Positions 9,600 through 19,365 are shown, counted from the first letter of the stretch. The stretch is 62,000 nucleotides of DNA from Symbiodinium natans (GCA_905221605.1 CAJNDS010002070.1:276296-338295); one strand, 5' to 3'. Program-made: numbers and translations. Notes: generated by a model from the sequence alone, not told the origin.

Positions 9600-9744
9600 C
9601 AAAAAAACCCGAAACCCCAAACCCCAAACCCCAAACCCCAAACCCTAGACCCTAAACCCTAAACCCTAAACCCTAAACCCTAAACCCTAAACCCTAAACC
9701 CTAAACCCTAAACCCTAAACCCTAAACCCTAAACCCTAAACCCT
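9600..9744 (-). repeat. CCCCAAA then CCCTAAA array
   Basis: Five CCCCAAA units give way to about 14 CCCTAAA units. Confidence 0.95.
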
Positions 9745-9750
9745 GACTAC

Positions 9751-9838
9751 CGCGTTGCCTGAATCGTCCTGGTGCCTCGGCCTCTTGCGCTGCGTGGGTG
9801 CGGAGTGGTGGGCTCGAGGGATAAAAGACACTCCGCGA
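9751..9838 (-). CDS. Putative minus-strand exon
   Basis: On the minus strand the acceptor is ACCCTCCAG and the donor GTAGTCAGGG. Two frames are open (SRSVFYPSSPPLRTHAAQEA or AECLLSLEPTTPHPRSARGR), so the frame is not settled. The plus strand has no comparable edges. Confidence 0.3.
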
Positions 9839-9881
9839 CTGGAGGGTTTTGGGGGGGTGGGGGGGGGGCGAAGTGCTTCGG

Positions 9882-10050
9882 GGTTTAGGGTTTAGGGTTT
9901 AGGGTTTAGGGTCTAGGGTCTAGGGTTTAGGGTTTAGGGTTTAGGGTTTAGGGTTTAGGGTTTAGGTTTTTGGGTTTAGGGTTTAGGGTTTAGGGTTTAG
10001 GTTTTTGGGTTTAGGGTTTAGGGTTTAGGGTGTAGGGTGTAGGGTTTAGG
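9882..10050 (+). repeat. TTTAGGG array
   Basis: Interrupted by two TTTTTGGG units 54 bp apart, showing a duplicated sub-block. A G9 run precedes it. Confidence 0.9.
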
Positions 10051-10289
10051 GCAGAATTAAGGAAGGGCTTTGGGCTTCGGATTCAACTTGACGTTGGTTG
10101 GGTTTAGAAGTTAATTAGGGTTTAGGGTTTAGGGCTCCGGGTATGACCCTAGTCTACATACTTGCCCCTCTCCAGCCCACCCTAACTACTTGAGGGATTC
10201 TTCGAAGGTCGTACCCTTGAATTTTGAGACTTTTCAAAGAGCCCCCGGGGGCACTAAGGAAGACTTTTTGGGGAACCAGGTTGAGGGTT

Positions 10290-10390
10290 TAGGAACCCTA
10301 AACCCTAAACCCTAAACCCAAAAACCTAAACCCTAAACCCTAAACCCTAAACCCTAAACCCTAAACCCTAAACCCTAAACCCTAAACCCT
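10290..10390 (-). repeat. CCCTAAA array
   Basis: Continues after a short unique stretch (10391-10530, no gene seen) as degenerate units to 10580. Confidence 0.9.
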
Positions 10391-10729
10391 GTTTCCGGCC
10401 CAGGCTCACTATGAAATAGTGGGCATGAAATAGGAAGAGAGACGCGGGGATCCTTATTTTCTTAGGACATTCCTACTCTACGCCTGGAGTTAGTTGAGTT
10501 TTATTGAAAGCTCCTTTCACGTCCTGACCCCTAAACCCAAAGCCCAAAACCCTAAACCCCAAACCCTAAACCCTAAACCCTGACCCTCTACAGCTGCCCT
10601 CTAACCAGTTCAGGGCTTGGGTTTAGGCTTTCGGGCTTTATGGTTTACAGGGCCTAGGGTTCAGGCTTTAGCGGTTTAGGGTTTTGGTATTGGGTTTTGG
10701 GCTGAATTAGGGTTGGGGTTTGGGCGAAA

Positions 10730-10928
10730 CCCTAAACCCTAAACCCTAAACCCTAAACCCTAAACCCTAAACCCTAAACCCTAAACCCTAAACCCTAAAC
10801 CCTAAACCCTAAACCCTAAACCCTAAACCTAACCCTAAACCCTAAACCCTAAACCCTAAACCCTAAACCCTAAACCCTAAACCCTAAACCCTAAACCCTA
10901 AACCCTAAACCCTAAACCCTAAACCCTA
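10730..10928 (-). repeat. CCCTAAA array
   Basis: About 200 bp; the C-rich half of a pair facing the TTTAGGG array at 11022-11155 across one exon-like island. Confidence 0.95.
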
Positions 10929-10932
10929 CCAG

Positions 10933-11008
10933 GGGGGCCACGGGTCTTTGGCTGCCACCTGCTGCGCAGCCCGGAGCTGCTGCGGGCAGAGCTGTTAAAA
11001 GGCGCTTG
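10933..11008 (+). CDS. Putative exon
   Basis: Acceptor CCCTACCAG inside the end of the array; donor G|GTGGTTCG. Reads GPRVFGCHLLRSPELLRAEL then LKGA, with strong G/C third positions and a helix-like leucine pattern. One of the clearest CCCTAAA-exon-TTTAGGG cassettes. Confidence 0.55.
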
Positions 11009-11021
11009 GTGGTTCGTCTTC

Positions 11022-11160
11022 GGGTTTAGGGTTTAGGGTTTAGGGTTTAGGGTTTAGGGTTTAGGGTTTAGGGTTTAGGGTTTAGGGTTTAGGGTTTAGG
11101 GTTTAGGGTTTAGGGTTTAGGGTTTAGGGTTTAGGGTTTAGGGTTTAGGGTTTAGGGGTT
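11022..11160 (+). repeat. TTTAGGG array
   Basis: About 19 units, then degenerate units to 11230. Confidence 0.95.
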
Positions 11161-11360
11161 TTTGGGGTTTATTTAGGGTTTAGGGTTTAGGGTTTGCGTT
11201 TAGCGTTTAGGGTTTAGGGCTTAGGGTTTCGGGTTCCAATTTTTAAGCAAATGCACATCTGAGGCTGATAGCGTGTATGATCCTGCATGCTTTTTGTTTA
11301 GCACAACTGGTAGGTGTACACGCTTTTCCCCCCCCCCCCCCCCCCCCCTGAATCCTGAGA

Positions 11361-11590
11361 TTGGGATGTTCCCCCTCACACAAAAAGTCATTAACTAGAG
11401 TACCCTTTATTATAATCCCTATTAAGGACTGCTAGTATACGTATAGAGTCCTTAATAGGGATTATGGTACCCCCTATCAGAATCCCGATTAAGGGCTGTT
11501 AGTATAAGTATAGAGTCCTCAATAGGGATTATGGTACCCCCTATCAGAATCCCCTCTTAAGGACTGTTAGTATAAGTCTAAAGTCCTTAG
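11361..11590. mobile_element. Fold-back family A, expanded copy
   Basis: Starts with TTGGGATGTTCCCCCT and holds repeated arms (AGTCCTTAATAGGGATTAT and its inverse) around a GGTACCCCCTATCAGAATCCC centre. The central unit is tandemly repeated with a 67-bp period (starts 11444 and 11511). Preceded by a long poly-C run (11327-11348). Confidence 0.65.
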
Positions 11591-11718
11591 GCATCTTCTG
11601 CTTGGGAGTCGGGGCACAAGGGGTTTAGGGTTTAGGGTTTAGGCTTAGAGCCCCTATAAACCTCTGAACCAAAAAAAGTCAAGGTTCAACAGGGACTGAG
11701 GATGAATTTGGGGCTTAC

Positions 11719-11830
11719 CCTAAACCCCGAAACCCGAAACCCCGAAACCCGAAACCCCGAAACCCGAAACCCGAAACCCGAAACCCGAAACCCCGAAACC
11801 CGAAACCCGAAACCCCGAAACCCGAAACGC
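11719..11830 (-). repeat. CCCGAAA/CCCCGAAA array
   Basis: Alternating CCCGAAA and CCCCGAAA units for about 110 bp. Confidence 0.95.
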
Positions 11831-11950
11831 TAAACCCTGAACCCTAAACCCTAAGCCCTAAACCCTGAACTGTAGACCCTTACCGGCTTTGGGGCGTTAG
11901 AGCGTCGGAGCTTAGGCTTTTGCGGGTTGCCCTGTGAAGGCTTAGAGCAG

Positions 11951-11988
11951 TGCGGCGACACGCAGGCCAGGGCGCTTAAGAGCCTTTC
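11951..11988 (+). CDS. Putative exon
   Basis: Acceptor GGCTTAGAGCAG, donor C|GTATTAGGG leading into the TTTAGGG array (11995-12100). Reads CGDTQARALKSL. Confidence 0.4.
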
Positions 11989-12175
11989 GTATTAGGGTTT
12001 AGGGTTTAGGGTTCAGGGTTCAGGGTTTAGGGTTTAGGGTTTAGGGTTTAGGGTTTAGGGTTTAGGGTTTAGGGTTTAGGGTTTAGAGTTTAGGGTTCAG
12101 GGCTTCAGGGTGTAGCTGGGGTGAAGTCTATGACACAACACACCCAGACCCCCAATTGCCCACACCTAAACTCCG

Positions 12176-12176
<1 letters not shown>

Positions 12177-12211
<35 letters not shown>
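12177..12211 (-). repeat. Poly-C tract
   Basis: An almost uninterrupted run of C on the plus strand, within a non-repetitive stretch. Confidence 0.95.
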
Positions 12212-12342
12212 ACCCCCTCCCCACAAACTCACATTGATTACCTACCAAGGTTGGGTTGGCATATGCCTGGGTGCAGCTAGGTTATGGGGTCCTCTCGTGG
12301 CCCCTAAGCGCGAAACCCTACACCCTCGATAACGGCCCCCAG

Positions 12343-12418
12343 AACCTTTGCAGAAGGCTCGTGCAGGCGCCTTTTCATTTTGAAGAGGATGGGACTGGAG
12401 CAGGATCCGTAATTACAG
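12343..12418 (+). CDS. Putative exon, 25 codons
   Basis: Acceptor ACGGCCCCCAG, donor ACAG|GTGTAGGG. Reads NLCRRLVQAPFHFEEDGTGA then GSVIT. The stretch 12213-12342 before it has no array. Confidence 0.5.
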
Positions 12419-12525
12419 GTGTAGGGTTTAGGGAGGATCAATGGTTTATTAGTGGGGTTTAGAAACGATTAAATTGGAGAATGGCGGCTTGTAAACTTTC
12501 GGAGCTACGTGGTGTTTTTCTGCAG

Positions 12526-12543
12526 TTCTGGTTCCCGCTTGAG
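12526..12543 (+). CDS. Putative micro-exon
   Basis: Very good acceptor (GTGGTGTTTTTCTGCAG) and donor GAG|GTTCCTG. Eighteen nt read FWFPLE, phase 0/0. Confidence 0.35.
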
Positions 12544-12671
12544 GTTCCTGTTAGAGCACGAGCCCTAGCCCCTGAGCCCTAAATCCTAAACCCTAAACCC
12601 GAGCTCTCAACCCTAAATATTTGACCTGGCCAAGTGGAGGTGCCTGAAGTCCTCCAATGTAACCTCCGCAG

Positions 12672-12708
12672 TTGTCTCGAGGAGCCTCGACAGAAAGTCG
12701 GTTGGCGG
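12672..12708 (+). CDS. Putative exon
   Basis: Acceptor AACCTCCGCAG, donor GTTTGGGG which continues as TTTAGGG. Reads VSRSLDRKSVG in phase 2. Confidence 0.35.
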
Positions 12709-12968
12709 GTTTGGGGTTTAGGGTTTAGGGTTCGGGCTTAGGAGGTTGCAAACGTTAGAACCCCCAAAGCCTATAAATCAGCCCTAAGCCGTCAGGAAGA
12801 TAGTACGTATCGAGTAAGGATAGAATAAGAATCAACCATTCCCACTGCCCCCCCCCCCCTAGCTTCCCCCCTTAGCGACCCTTACTTAGGCATACTTCTC
12901 CTGAAATAACCTTAACTATTGGGGGGGGAAACCGAACGGGGGGTAGTATAGATGGGGATAGTAAGGGA

Positions 12969-12985
12969 ACCCTAAACCCTAAACC

Positions 12986-13038
<53 letters not shown>

Positions 13039-13085
13039 ACCCCTAAACCCTAAACCCTAAACCCTAAACTCTAAACCCTAAGCCC
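12969..13085 (-). repeat. CCCTCAA variant array
   Basis: About eight CCCTCAA units, then CCCTAAA. Mirror form of the TTGAGGG arrays near 2.2 kb. Confidence 0.9.
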
Positions 13086-13110
13086 TAAACCGAAAGAATA
13101 GAGGTACCAG

Positions 13111-13172
13111 GGTCGCCAGCTCTGTACCCGGCTCCGGGGCTTGCAAGACCTACTTTGGGATTTGCTATGGGC
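13111..13172 (+). CDS. Putative exon
   Basis: Acceptor GAGGTACCAG, donor GTCGGAAG. Reads SPALYPAPGLARPTLGFAMG. The downstream stretch 13173-13410 is unique, with a 16-bp perfect palindrome at 13343-13358. Confidence 0.4.
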
Positions 13173-13676
13173 GTCGGAAGAATTACTAAGAGTACTCCCT
13201 TGTCGTGCCTGTTTTATTTATACCATATCAACGCCCCAAAGCCCTATTCTAATTATGAAGGCCCTCTAGCTCAGCTTGTGTTTCAACAGGTACGTCAGGT
13301 ACGTGGGAGAACCTACAGAAGACTGGTTATGGGAATTACAACCTGGGTTGCAACCCAGTTTGCAAGTTCCAGGAACCTTGAAGCTAGGCCTTGCTCAACA
13401 CCATCCGAATCTAGGGTTTAGGGTTTAGGGTTTCGGGTTTAGGGTTTAGGGTTTAGGGTTTAGGGTTTGGGGTAAACCCCTACGTAAGTTTGCTACGAAC
13501 TTCCAGGCCCTGAGCCCTATAAAAGCCTTTACCCTACAGGCCCCGTCGTAAGTAAATCGGCCCGGAGACAAGGTTTACGTTATTGTTATGGGTGTATGTG
13601 TGTTGGTGAGTGTAGATATAGGGGGTATCTTTTTTGGGGAATACAGGAAACCCTCCTACACATTGGGGGTCCTCAG

Positions 13677-13748
13677 GAGCTCGCTGACGACTCTCTGCGC
13701 TTGATGGCCGAACGTGCCCCTGGCAAGTTGGGCACCTGTGGACACCGG
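13677..13748 (+). CDS. Putative exon upstream of a fold-back intron
   Basis: Acceptor GGGGGTCCTCAG, donor CGG|GTTTCC. Twenty-four codons read ELADDSLRLMAERAPGKLGT then CGHR. Phase 0/0 joins cleanly to the exon at 13856 across the intron 13749-13855. Family not recognised. Confidence 0.55.
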
Positions 13749-13855
13749 GTTTCCTTACCGTTGGCTAGTAGGGATACCCTTTAGAATCCCGTTAAGGGAT
13801 TATATAGGGCCCTAATTCCCTCATTCCCTGCTAACCAACGGTAAGTAAGTTTCAG
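13749..13855 (+). mobile_element. Fold-back element that forms a whole GT-AG intron
   Basis: Begins GTTTCCTTACCG and ends CGGTAAGTAAGTTTCAG. Inner arms CTTACCGTTGGCTAGTAGGG and the reverse complement of the right arm agree at 18-19 of 20 positions. TTTC sits just outside both arms, a possible 4-bp target duplication. The 107-nt length and clean phase suggest an introner-like insertion. Confidence 0.6.
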
Positions 13856-13906
13856 GAGTGTCCAAGAGGCGAAGAGACCCTGCACCTACTACTCCATCTC
13901 CCATAA
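13856..13906 (+). CDS. Putative exon downstream of the fold-back intron
   Basis: Acceptor TAAGTTTCAG supplied by the element. Reads ECPRGEETLHLLLHLP then TAA at 13904-13906. It may be a terminal exon, or a GC/GA donor lies before the stop. Confidence 0.45.
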   Translation, partial: ECPRGEETLHLLLHLP

Positions 13907-14267
13907 GCCCTAAACCCTTCAACCAGAAACCCTAGCAAACCAACCCTAAACCATAGACCTTAGACCCTAGACCTAAACCCTAAAGCCTAACAAAGTTTTC
14001 CTAAACCCTACATCCTACATCACACCTCGACTTGCTTGGGGCCCAGGGCTTAGGATGTAAGGAGTTTACTTTCTGCAGTTAGCAGTTGTGGCTAGGAGTA
14101 GCTGAAGGAGCCTAGAAGCGAACAAAAAGTTCACAATTGCAACTGCCTTTTAGGGATCGTTTGCGGGGGTCCTGTTCAGCAAGGTTGCACTACACATGAG
14201 TTTATGACCTTAAGTTTACCATTCCAACAGTAGCCTCATAGGTTTCCCGGTATTTACGCTGGATTGC

Positions 14268-14380
14268 CCTAAACCCTAAACCCTAAACCCTAAACCCTAA
14301 ACCCTAAACCCTAAACCCTAAACCCTAAACCCTAAACCCTAAACCCTAAACCCTAAACCCTAAACCCTAAACCCTAAACC
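14268..14380 (-). repeat. CCCTAAA array
   Basis: About 16 units. The region 13910-14267 holds degenerate units and unassigned unique sequence; no exon called. Confidence 0.95.
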
Positions 14381-14392
14381 TCTTTGAAGCAG

Positions 14393-14448
14393 CAGAGCTT
14401 TTCGGAATGCGTTTCGGAGCGAGCCATCGGCTTTCATGCCTTGCAACG
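14393..14448 (+). CDS. Putative exon with GC donor from the repeat
   Basis: Acceptor TTTGAAGCAG. The donor is GCTTAGGG, a repeat variant with the GC donor known from dinoflagellates. Reads QSFSECVSERAIGFHALQ. Flanked by CCCTAAA (left) and TTTAGGG (right). Confidence 0.5.
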
Positions 14449-15096
14449 GCTTAGGGTTTAGGGTTTAGGGTTTAGAGTTGAGGGTTGAGGGTTTAGGGTT
14501 TAGGGTTAAGGGTTTAGGGTTGAGGGTTGAGGGTTTAGGGTTTAGGGTTTAGGGAAGTACCATTTCTAGGCAACGTTGTCGCTTCGCTCAGCCGTGGCGT
14601 GGCTGGACTTCCAAAGCAGCTATCGCGCTTCTAGCGCAAGGCTTCCTTAGTAGTCGAATGAGTACACTTTACACGTTACACCTTTTTGGGATACTGTAAT
14701 CCCTATAGAACTGAAAGTGTACACGTTTTGGGGGGCTTATGAACTCAGCAAGTAAGCTTCAAAGAAGGACACTGCGAAACTAGGGCATCGCTGTGGAGCT
14801 CCCCGACGACCATGCGCCCAAAACCCGAAACCCCACACTCTCAACCCTGAACCCTGATCCCCGAACGATAAACCCTCAAACCTAATCCCTAAACCCTCCA
14901 CCCTCCACCCTCAACCCTCAACCCTTAACCCTAAACCCTAAACCCTAAAATTTAAACCCTAAATCCTAAACCCTAAACCCTAACTCTAAACCCTAAACCC
15001 TAAACCCTAAACCCTAAACCCTAAACCCTAAACTCCAAACCCCAAACCATAAACCCTAAACCCAATCCTTAAGCCTCAACTGAGAGCTGCTGCCAG

Positions 15097-15166
15097 GGGG
15101 GCCGTCCGCGCCGCTACCGCTGCCGCCAACCCTGGGTCGCTGCATCCTGGCCGCCCCTTGGCCCAA
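15097..15166 (+). CDS. Putative exon
   Basis: Acceptor AGCTGCTGCCAG|G; the donor GTTTAGGG is array-derived. Reads GGRPRRYRCRQPWVAASWPP then LGP. The intron that follows starts with two TTTAGGG units and turns at once into CCCTAAA units. Confidence 0.4.
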
Positions 15167-15256
15167 GTTTAGGGTTTAGGGTAGCCCTAAACCCTAAACC
15201 CTAAACCCTAAACCCTAAACCCTAAACCCTAAACCCTAAACCCTAAACCCTAAACC
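15167..15256. repeat. Head-to-head TTTAGGG/CCCTAAA inverted repeat
   Basis: GTTTAGGGTTTAGGG, a 3-base spacer (TAG), then CCCTAAA repeats for 75 bp. The arms are adjacent, so transcript or single-stranded DNA can form a tight hairpin right at the donor. Confidence 0.85.
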
Positions 15257-15332
15257 CGTGTAGAGTTGAGGGTTTGGGGCTTGAGGGCTTGGAGTTTGGG
15301 GGTTTGAGGTTTTGAGGGTTTAATGTTCGAGG

Positions 15333-15441
15333 ACCCAGAGGCCCTTGTTCCCCTGATTTAGGGCCTAGGTTCCCTGAAAAGCCCCTGTGAACCCAAAAAG
15401 GGCACCCTTTCTCTTCCTAGGTTACTCTTGAGTCTACATGG
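15333..15441. repeat. Dispersed element family F, copy 2
   Basis: Matches 3151-3270 in order and wording (CCTAGGTTCCCTGAAAAG, AAAGGGCACCCTTT, TTCCTAGGTTACTCTTG). No coding frame. Confidence 0.6.
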
Positions 15442-15635
15442 CTTTAGGGTTTGGGGTTTAGGGGTCAGCTGTATAAGCAAGAAAGCTTAATTAAAGTTGT
15501 CTGGCACTGCTTGGGTAATAGTACTTCTAACCAGAGCAATAGTGATAAGTTCATTGTTCGTGATATGATATATGACTTGCTATAAGCAAGAAGGTTTAGG
15601 GTTAACCCTGCGTCGAGACGTACTCGCGGCTGCAG

Positions 15636-15682
15636 ACAAGGTGGGCCCGGAGGCGGGCTGGCGCGAAGAAGAGGCCACTGAA
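15636..15682 (+). CDS. Putative exon
   Basis: Acceptor CGCGGCTGCAG, donor GTGGGTCA. Reads KVGPEAGWREEEATE. The same frame is open upstream (LRRDVLAAAD), so the acceptor choice is not certain. Confidence 0.45.
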
Positions 15683-15796
15683 GTGGGTCACAGCTTGAAT
15701 TTTGTCATTTTAATGAGTGGGATTACTGACGAGCACATGGCCACTTGTAACCTCTCACCCCAAACCCGAGCTTTCACGCTCCGAGCGTCGCGATAG

Positions 15797-15837
15797 GAGC
15801 CCCGAAAGGACCGTGTTCTCCAGAAGCGTGTCGGATT
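15797..15837 (+). CDS. Putative exon
   Basis: Acceptor GCGTCGCGATAG|G, donor GTAGATGG. Reads EPRKDRVLQKRVG. Confidence 0.4.
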
Positions 15838-15991
15838 GTAGATGGATCTCATGGACTGCAGGGTTCGGGGCTTCGAGTTTTTGGCGTATTTTGTTTTGGC
15901 ATCTTTAGTGTATCTAAGGCAAGATTTAGGGCTGGGGTGTAGGGCCCCAAGCCCGACCCCTCCCACAACCGAAAGCCCCCAAGCCCACGAG

Positions 15992-16103
15992 GCTCAAGCC
16001 TTGAACCTGAGTTGCGCCAGTTGCAGGAGGCGCTGCTGAAAGAGGCGGGCTTCCAGGGGCTTTGCCGGAGGCCGAGAGACTGGCCCAAGATAGGCGAACA
16101 CAT
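15992..16103 (+). CDS. Putative exon, 36 codons, coiled-coil-like
   Basis: Acceptor GCCCACGAG|G (or GCCAGTTGCAG at 16026); donor CAT|GTAGGC. Reads SSLEPELRQLQEALLKEAGF then QGLCRRPRDWPKIGEH. The first half has a heptad-like leucine spacing. Codons are G/C-ending. The minus strand is also open here, but without such edges. Confidence 0.5.
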
Positions 16104-16127
16104 GTAGGCTTATCACCCTAAGCACCC

Positions 16128-16235
16128 TATCCCTAAACCCTAAACCCTAAACCCGAAACCCTAAACCCTAAACCCTAAACCCTAAACCCTAAACCCTAAA
16201 CCCTAAACCCTAAACCCTAAACCCTAAACCCTAAA
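16128..16235 (-). repeat. CCCTAAA array
   Basis: About 15 units. From 16236 to 16638 I see unique and degenerate repeat sequence with no exon I can support. Confidence 0.95.
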
Positions 16236-16638
16236 CGCATGAGGGCTTAAAGGCTTAGGCCATGGGATTGAAGATTAGGGTTGAGGGTTGGAGTAGGGAC
16301 GTGGGGGTCAAGGGATTTGGGTGTGGTAGTGGTACAAGGACCTTATATGAAGAGACCAAAATGTGGATACTGGCTTCCATGGTAACTTGATTTCAGGCCC
16401 AAGCCTATGGAACACGACGCGCGATGCTACTCCAGGTTAGGGTTCGGGGTTTGGGCTTTGATCCCCAACTTACAGTTTCAGCTTCTTTCCCCCCCGCCCC
16501 CAAATAAAGCCGACACAAACTCGAACATCCTCGTACTTCTACAAGGTTGCAATAACCTTAAACCCGAAACCTTAAACCTTTCCGCCCCAAACCCTCAACC
16601 CTTAACCTTTCGACGCACTTGGGACTACGTGCCTCCAG

Positions 16639-16699
16639 TGCAAAGGTCTTGGGGTGCGACCGCTGACCACAGAGCTCCAGGTCTCAAGAGCCATGGCTT
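16639..16699 (+). CDS. Putative exon
   Basis: Acceptor CGTGCCTCCAG. Reads CKGLGVRPLTTELQVSRAMA to a GTAGAGAC donor. An earlier donor CAG|GTCTCAAG at 16681 would give a 14-codon exon. Confidence 0.45.
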
Positions 16700-16907
16700 G
16701 TAGAGACGCGCGTTGGAATGTAGGGTCTTCAGGGTTTAGGGTTTAGGGTTTGGCTTTTTTGGGTTCCGGGTTCACCGTTTAGGGTTTGGGGTTTAGGGAG
16801 GGTGTAGGTTTGTTCGGGTTCAGTGTGTAGGCTTGCGGGTAGCAGGTCATGGACGCCCGCAATTCCAAATCGGTACTGAGGGCCCCATGAATTCGGGTAC
16901 GCCATAG

Positions 16908-16963
16908 ATATCGAGGGATTCTCTGAAGACATAGACGCCCTTCCTAAATGGCTCCGTATCCTT
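16908..16963 (+). CDS. Putative exon
   Basis: Acceptor ACGCCATAG, donor CTT|GTGCGAAC. Reads IEGFSEDIDALPKWLRIL; the frame stays open for 9 more codons (VRTPTDLN, then TGA), so it may be longer. A competing short candidate is VMDARNSKS at 16846-16872 (donor GTACTGAG). Confidence 0.45.
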
Positions 16964-17101
16964 GTGCGAACCCCAACAGACCTTAATTGAGGGACACCCC
17001 CCCCCCCTAAACCAAACCCGAAATTCGAAGCTCTAACAACACCAGGCAAGCCTTGGACCCCTCAAGAACCCTCAACCCTAAACCCTAAACCACACTGGCA
17101 G

Positions 17102-17197
17102 AGACTGGGAGACCTGGAGAGCGATCCAAGCAGCAGCGGCAGGTTTTCGCCGGCGTGGCGCTGGCGGACGCTGTGATGCGCAGCGAAAGGAAAACTG
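17102..17197 (+). CDS. Putative exon, 31 codons
   Basis: Acceptor CCACACTGGCAG, donor G|GTCCGCAC. Reads TGRPGERSKQQRQVFAGVAL then ADAVMRSERKT, with mostly G/C third positions. CCCTAAA units precede it; a microsatellite-rich stretch follows. Confidence 0.5.
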
Positions 17198-17235
17198 GTC
17201 CGCACAATCAAGCACCTACATCTACATCTACATCT

Positions 17236-17291
17236 ACATATAGATTATATTATATTATATTATATTATATTATATTATATTATATTATCAG

Positions 17292-17325
<34 letters not shown>

Positions 17326-17330
17326 CTGAT
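17236..17330. repeat. TATAT microsatellites
   Basis: A run of TATAT units (about 17236-17287), then (AT)n and (GT)n. The following 17331-17580 is AT-richer than the neighbourhood, with stop-free reading for about 64 codons but no clear edges. Confidence 0.9.
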
Positions 17331-17693
17331 GCTACAATGTTAAATTTTGTTATGCAATATAATCTTGTACTGTGTTGTATTCTCTTGTAGCATGTTTCTG
17401 TTTGTGCACAATGTTCATTTTACAGTGTTTTTGTCTATGTCCTATTCTGCAATTGCCATCTATACTAGAGCTTAGATATTCTACGTTATTGAATGTTCGC
17501 CAGCATTTCTTATGCCATTCTAGATTGTCTCATATTCTCAAGAGACCTTGTAAACCACCCTTGTAGCCAAAAGCCCTCTGAGCCCTAAGAAAGCGCCCCA
17601 GGTCCTTAAGCCCTGCAACCCTAAACCCTAAACCCTAAACCCTAAACGTCCTTAAGCCCCGCAACCCTAAATCGCGCCCTCGCTTGGCCCAAG

Positions 17694-17762
17694 CTTTCTG
17701 GGAAGTGCGGGAGCCGAGGGACATCGGAGTTTTCCGAACCTCAAGGACGCACAGCCAAAACT
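17694..17762 (+). CDS. Putative exon
   Basis: Acceptor TTGGCCCAAG, donor GTTTGGCG. Reads FWEVREPRDIGVFRTSRTHS then QN; the frame is also open upstream (RPRLAQA). Confidence 0.4.
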
Positions 17763-18102
17763 GTTTGGCGCAGGGTTTAGGGTTTAGGGATTAGGGTTTA
17801 GGGTTTAGGGTTTAGGGTTTAGGGTTTAGGGTTTAAAAAACCCGAAGCCCTGAGCCCCAACCCGAAACCTGCGCAGGACAACGTGTAGAGCTTTAGGACT
17901 TTGTGGGTGTTAGGGCTTGGGGGCTTTGGGGACTTTTGGGTTTTTGTTTTATTTTGGGTTGTGGGGTTCAGGGATATCCCCAAGACAGATCACGCAACAA
18001 GCAACCTCAAACTTGCAAGCCATAGCCCTAAGCACCCGACATGTGTCATCCAAACGCGTAAGCCCCGTGTTTCGGATTCAGGGTTTTGGGCTTCCGGTGC
18101 AG

Positions 18103-18161
18103 GGATACTTGAAAGCCGCTGCAGCAAGAAGCCCCCCCGAAGAAGGGAACCCTCAATCCCT
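18103..18161 (+). CDS. Putative exon, frame uncertain
   Basis: Acceptor TTCCGGTGCAG. Two frames are open: GYLKAAAARSPPEEGNPQSL or ILESRCSKKPPRRREPSIPR. The end is unclear (GA donor possible). Confidence 0.3.
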
Positions 18162-18548
18162 AGATCCGAAACCCCGCACCCTAGACCCTAAACCCTTAAG
18201 CCCTCAAACTTTGAAGCCTGAAGTTTCGAAGGCTTCTTCGGGTTCTTAAGGCCAGGGTTGACAGGGTACCCGGGTACCCTAAGCCCTAAACCCTGAACCC
18301 GAACCCTGAACTCTAAACCCCAAACCCTAAGCAAGCCCTAAACTGAAAATCTTAAACCCTCAACCACTACTCGAGACCCGACACCCTATCTTTCAGTTCA
18401 GACAGGGGCAGGTTTGAACATACTCTCTGTTTTATTACCCTTGAATGCCCTACATAATCCTTTTAGGGCCATAAACCCTTAATCCCTTCTATATACAGAC
18501 ATACATTCCTTCTAGAGCCATAAAAAATTGGGTTTTATCGGGCCCCAG

Positions 18549-18641
18549 ACAAACCTACCCCAGATTCAGAGGACACCGAAAAATGGGCAACATCTGTCGA
18601 CCACCACCTCTGCCGGTGGCCACCTGGCCCTCTCATTTCGA
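18549..18641 (+). CDS. Putative exon, 31 codons
   Basis: Acceptor TCGGGCCCCAG, donor GTCTAGTTTTAGGG. Reads TNLPQIQRTPKNGQHLSTTT then SAGGHLALSFR. The right flank is the TTTAGGG block 18648-18735. Between 18642 and 19268 there are only repeats and AT-rich unique sequence. Confidence 0.45.
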
Positions 18642-19268
18642 GTCTAGTTTTAGGGTTTAGGGTTTAGGGTTTAGGGTTTCGGGTCCAGGGCCGAGGGTTT
18701 AGGGTTTAGGTTTAGGGTTTAGGGATTAGGGTCCAAACCTCCACCTCGCCAAAGTTCGCATGCGGAAGGCTCCAGGGCACCAAGTTTTTTTGTGGGTATT
18801 CGGATTTAGGGTCTAAACCCTTCATGGGCATGTGTGGCTTAGGGTAGGTAACCCCTGGAATCACTCTTTTTGCAGGTCCTTCTATGTGTTGAGCTGATTG
18901 CATGTACACACATTTATACGTACACAAATATGCATATACCGTGTAGAAAATGTATATTTTTTACATATGTATATATATATACTGGCATATCCGTGCACCC
19001 CAGCAACTCTGTACATATGTCCTTGTATATACTACGATACAGTGAGCAATTCCGTAGGCTATCTTTCCCCCTAGAACCCCTATGCATCTGCAGGAAGTAC
19101 TGTCTTCAGACCCAAGTCCAATTCGCTTATCCCTTAAACCGGGTTTAGGGTTTAGGGTTTAGGGTTTAGGATTTAAGATTTAGGATTTAGGGTTTAGGGT
19201 TTAGGGCTCAGGGTTTAGGGTTTAGGATTTAGGGTTCAAACCCGAACCCTATATACGACATCCAACAG

Positions 19269-19365
19269 CTTTGCGCGAGCTTCCAAAGTTGACGTTGTCT
19301 CAAAGGCGGGCGCAGCGCTCCCCTCACGAGAGGAAGCACCCGAGTTGCAGGAGGAAGAGGCAGGG
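19269..19365 (+). CDS. Putative exon, 32 codons
   Basis: Acceptor GACATCCAACAG, donor G|GTTTTAGGG from the following array. Reads FARASKVDVVSKAGAALPSR then EEAPELQEEEAG. The acidic, Ala-rich composition looks coding. Family unknown. Confidence 0.55.

Noticed and set aside
13343-13358. Perfect 16-bp palindrome CTGGGTTGCAACCCAG as an operator or site-specific recombination site
   Set aside because: A single short palindrome with no repeated partner and no protein context; a palindrome of this length is not compelling alone in 62 kb of repeat-rich DNA.
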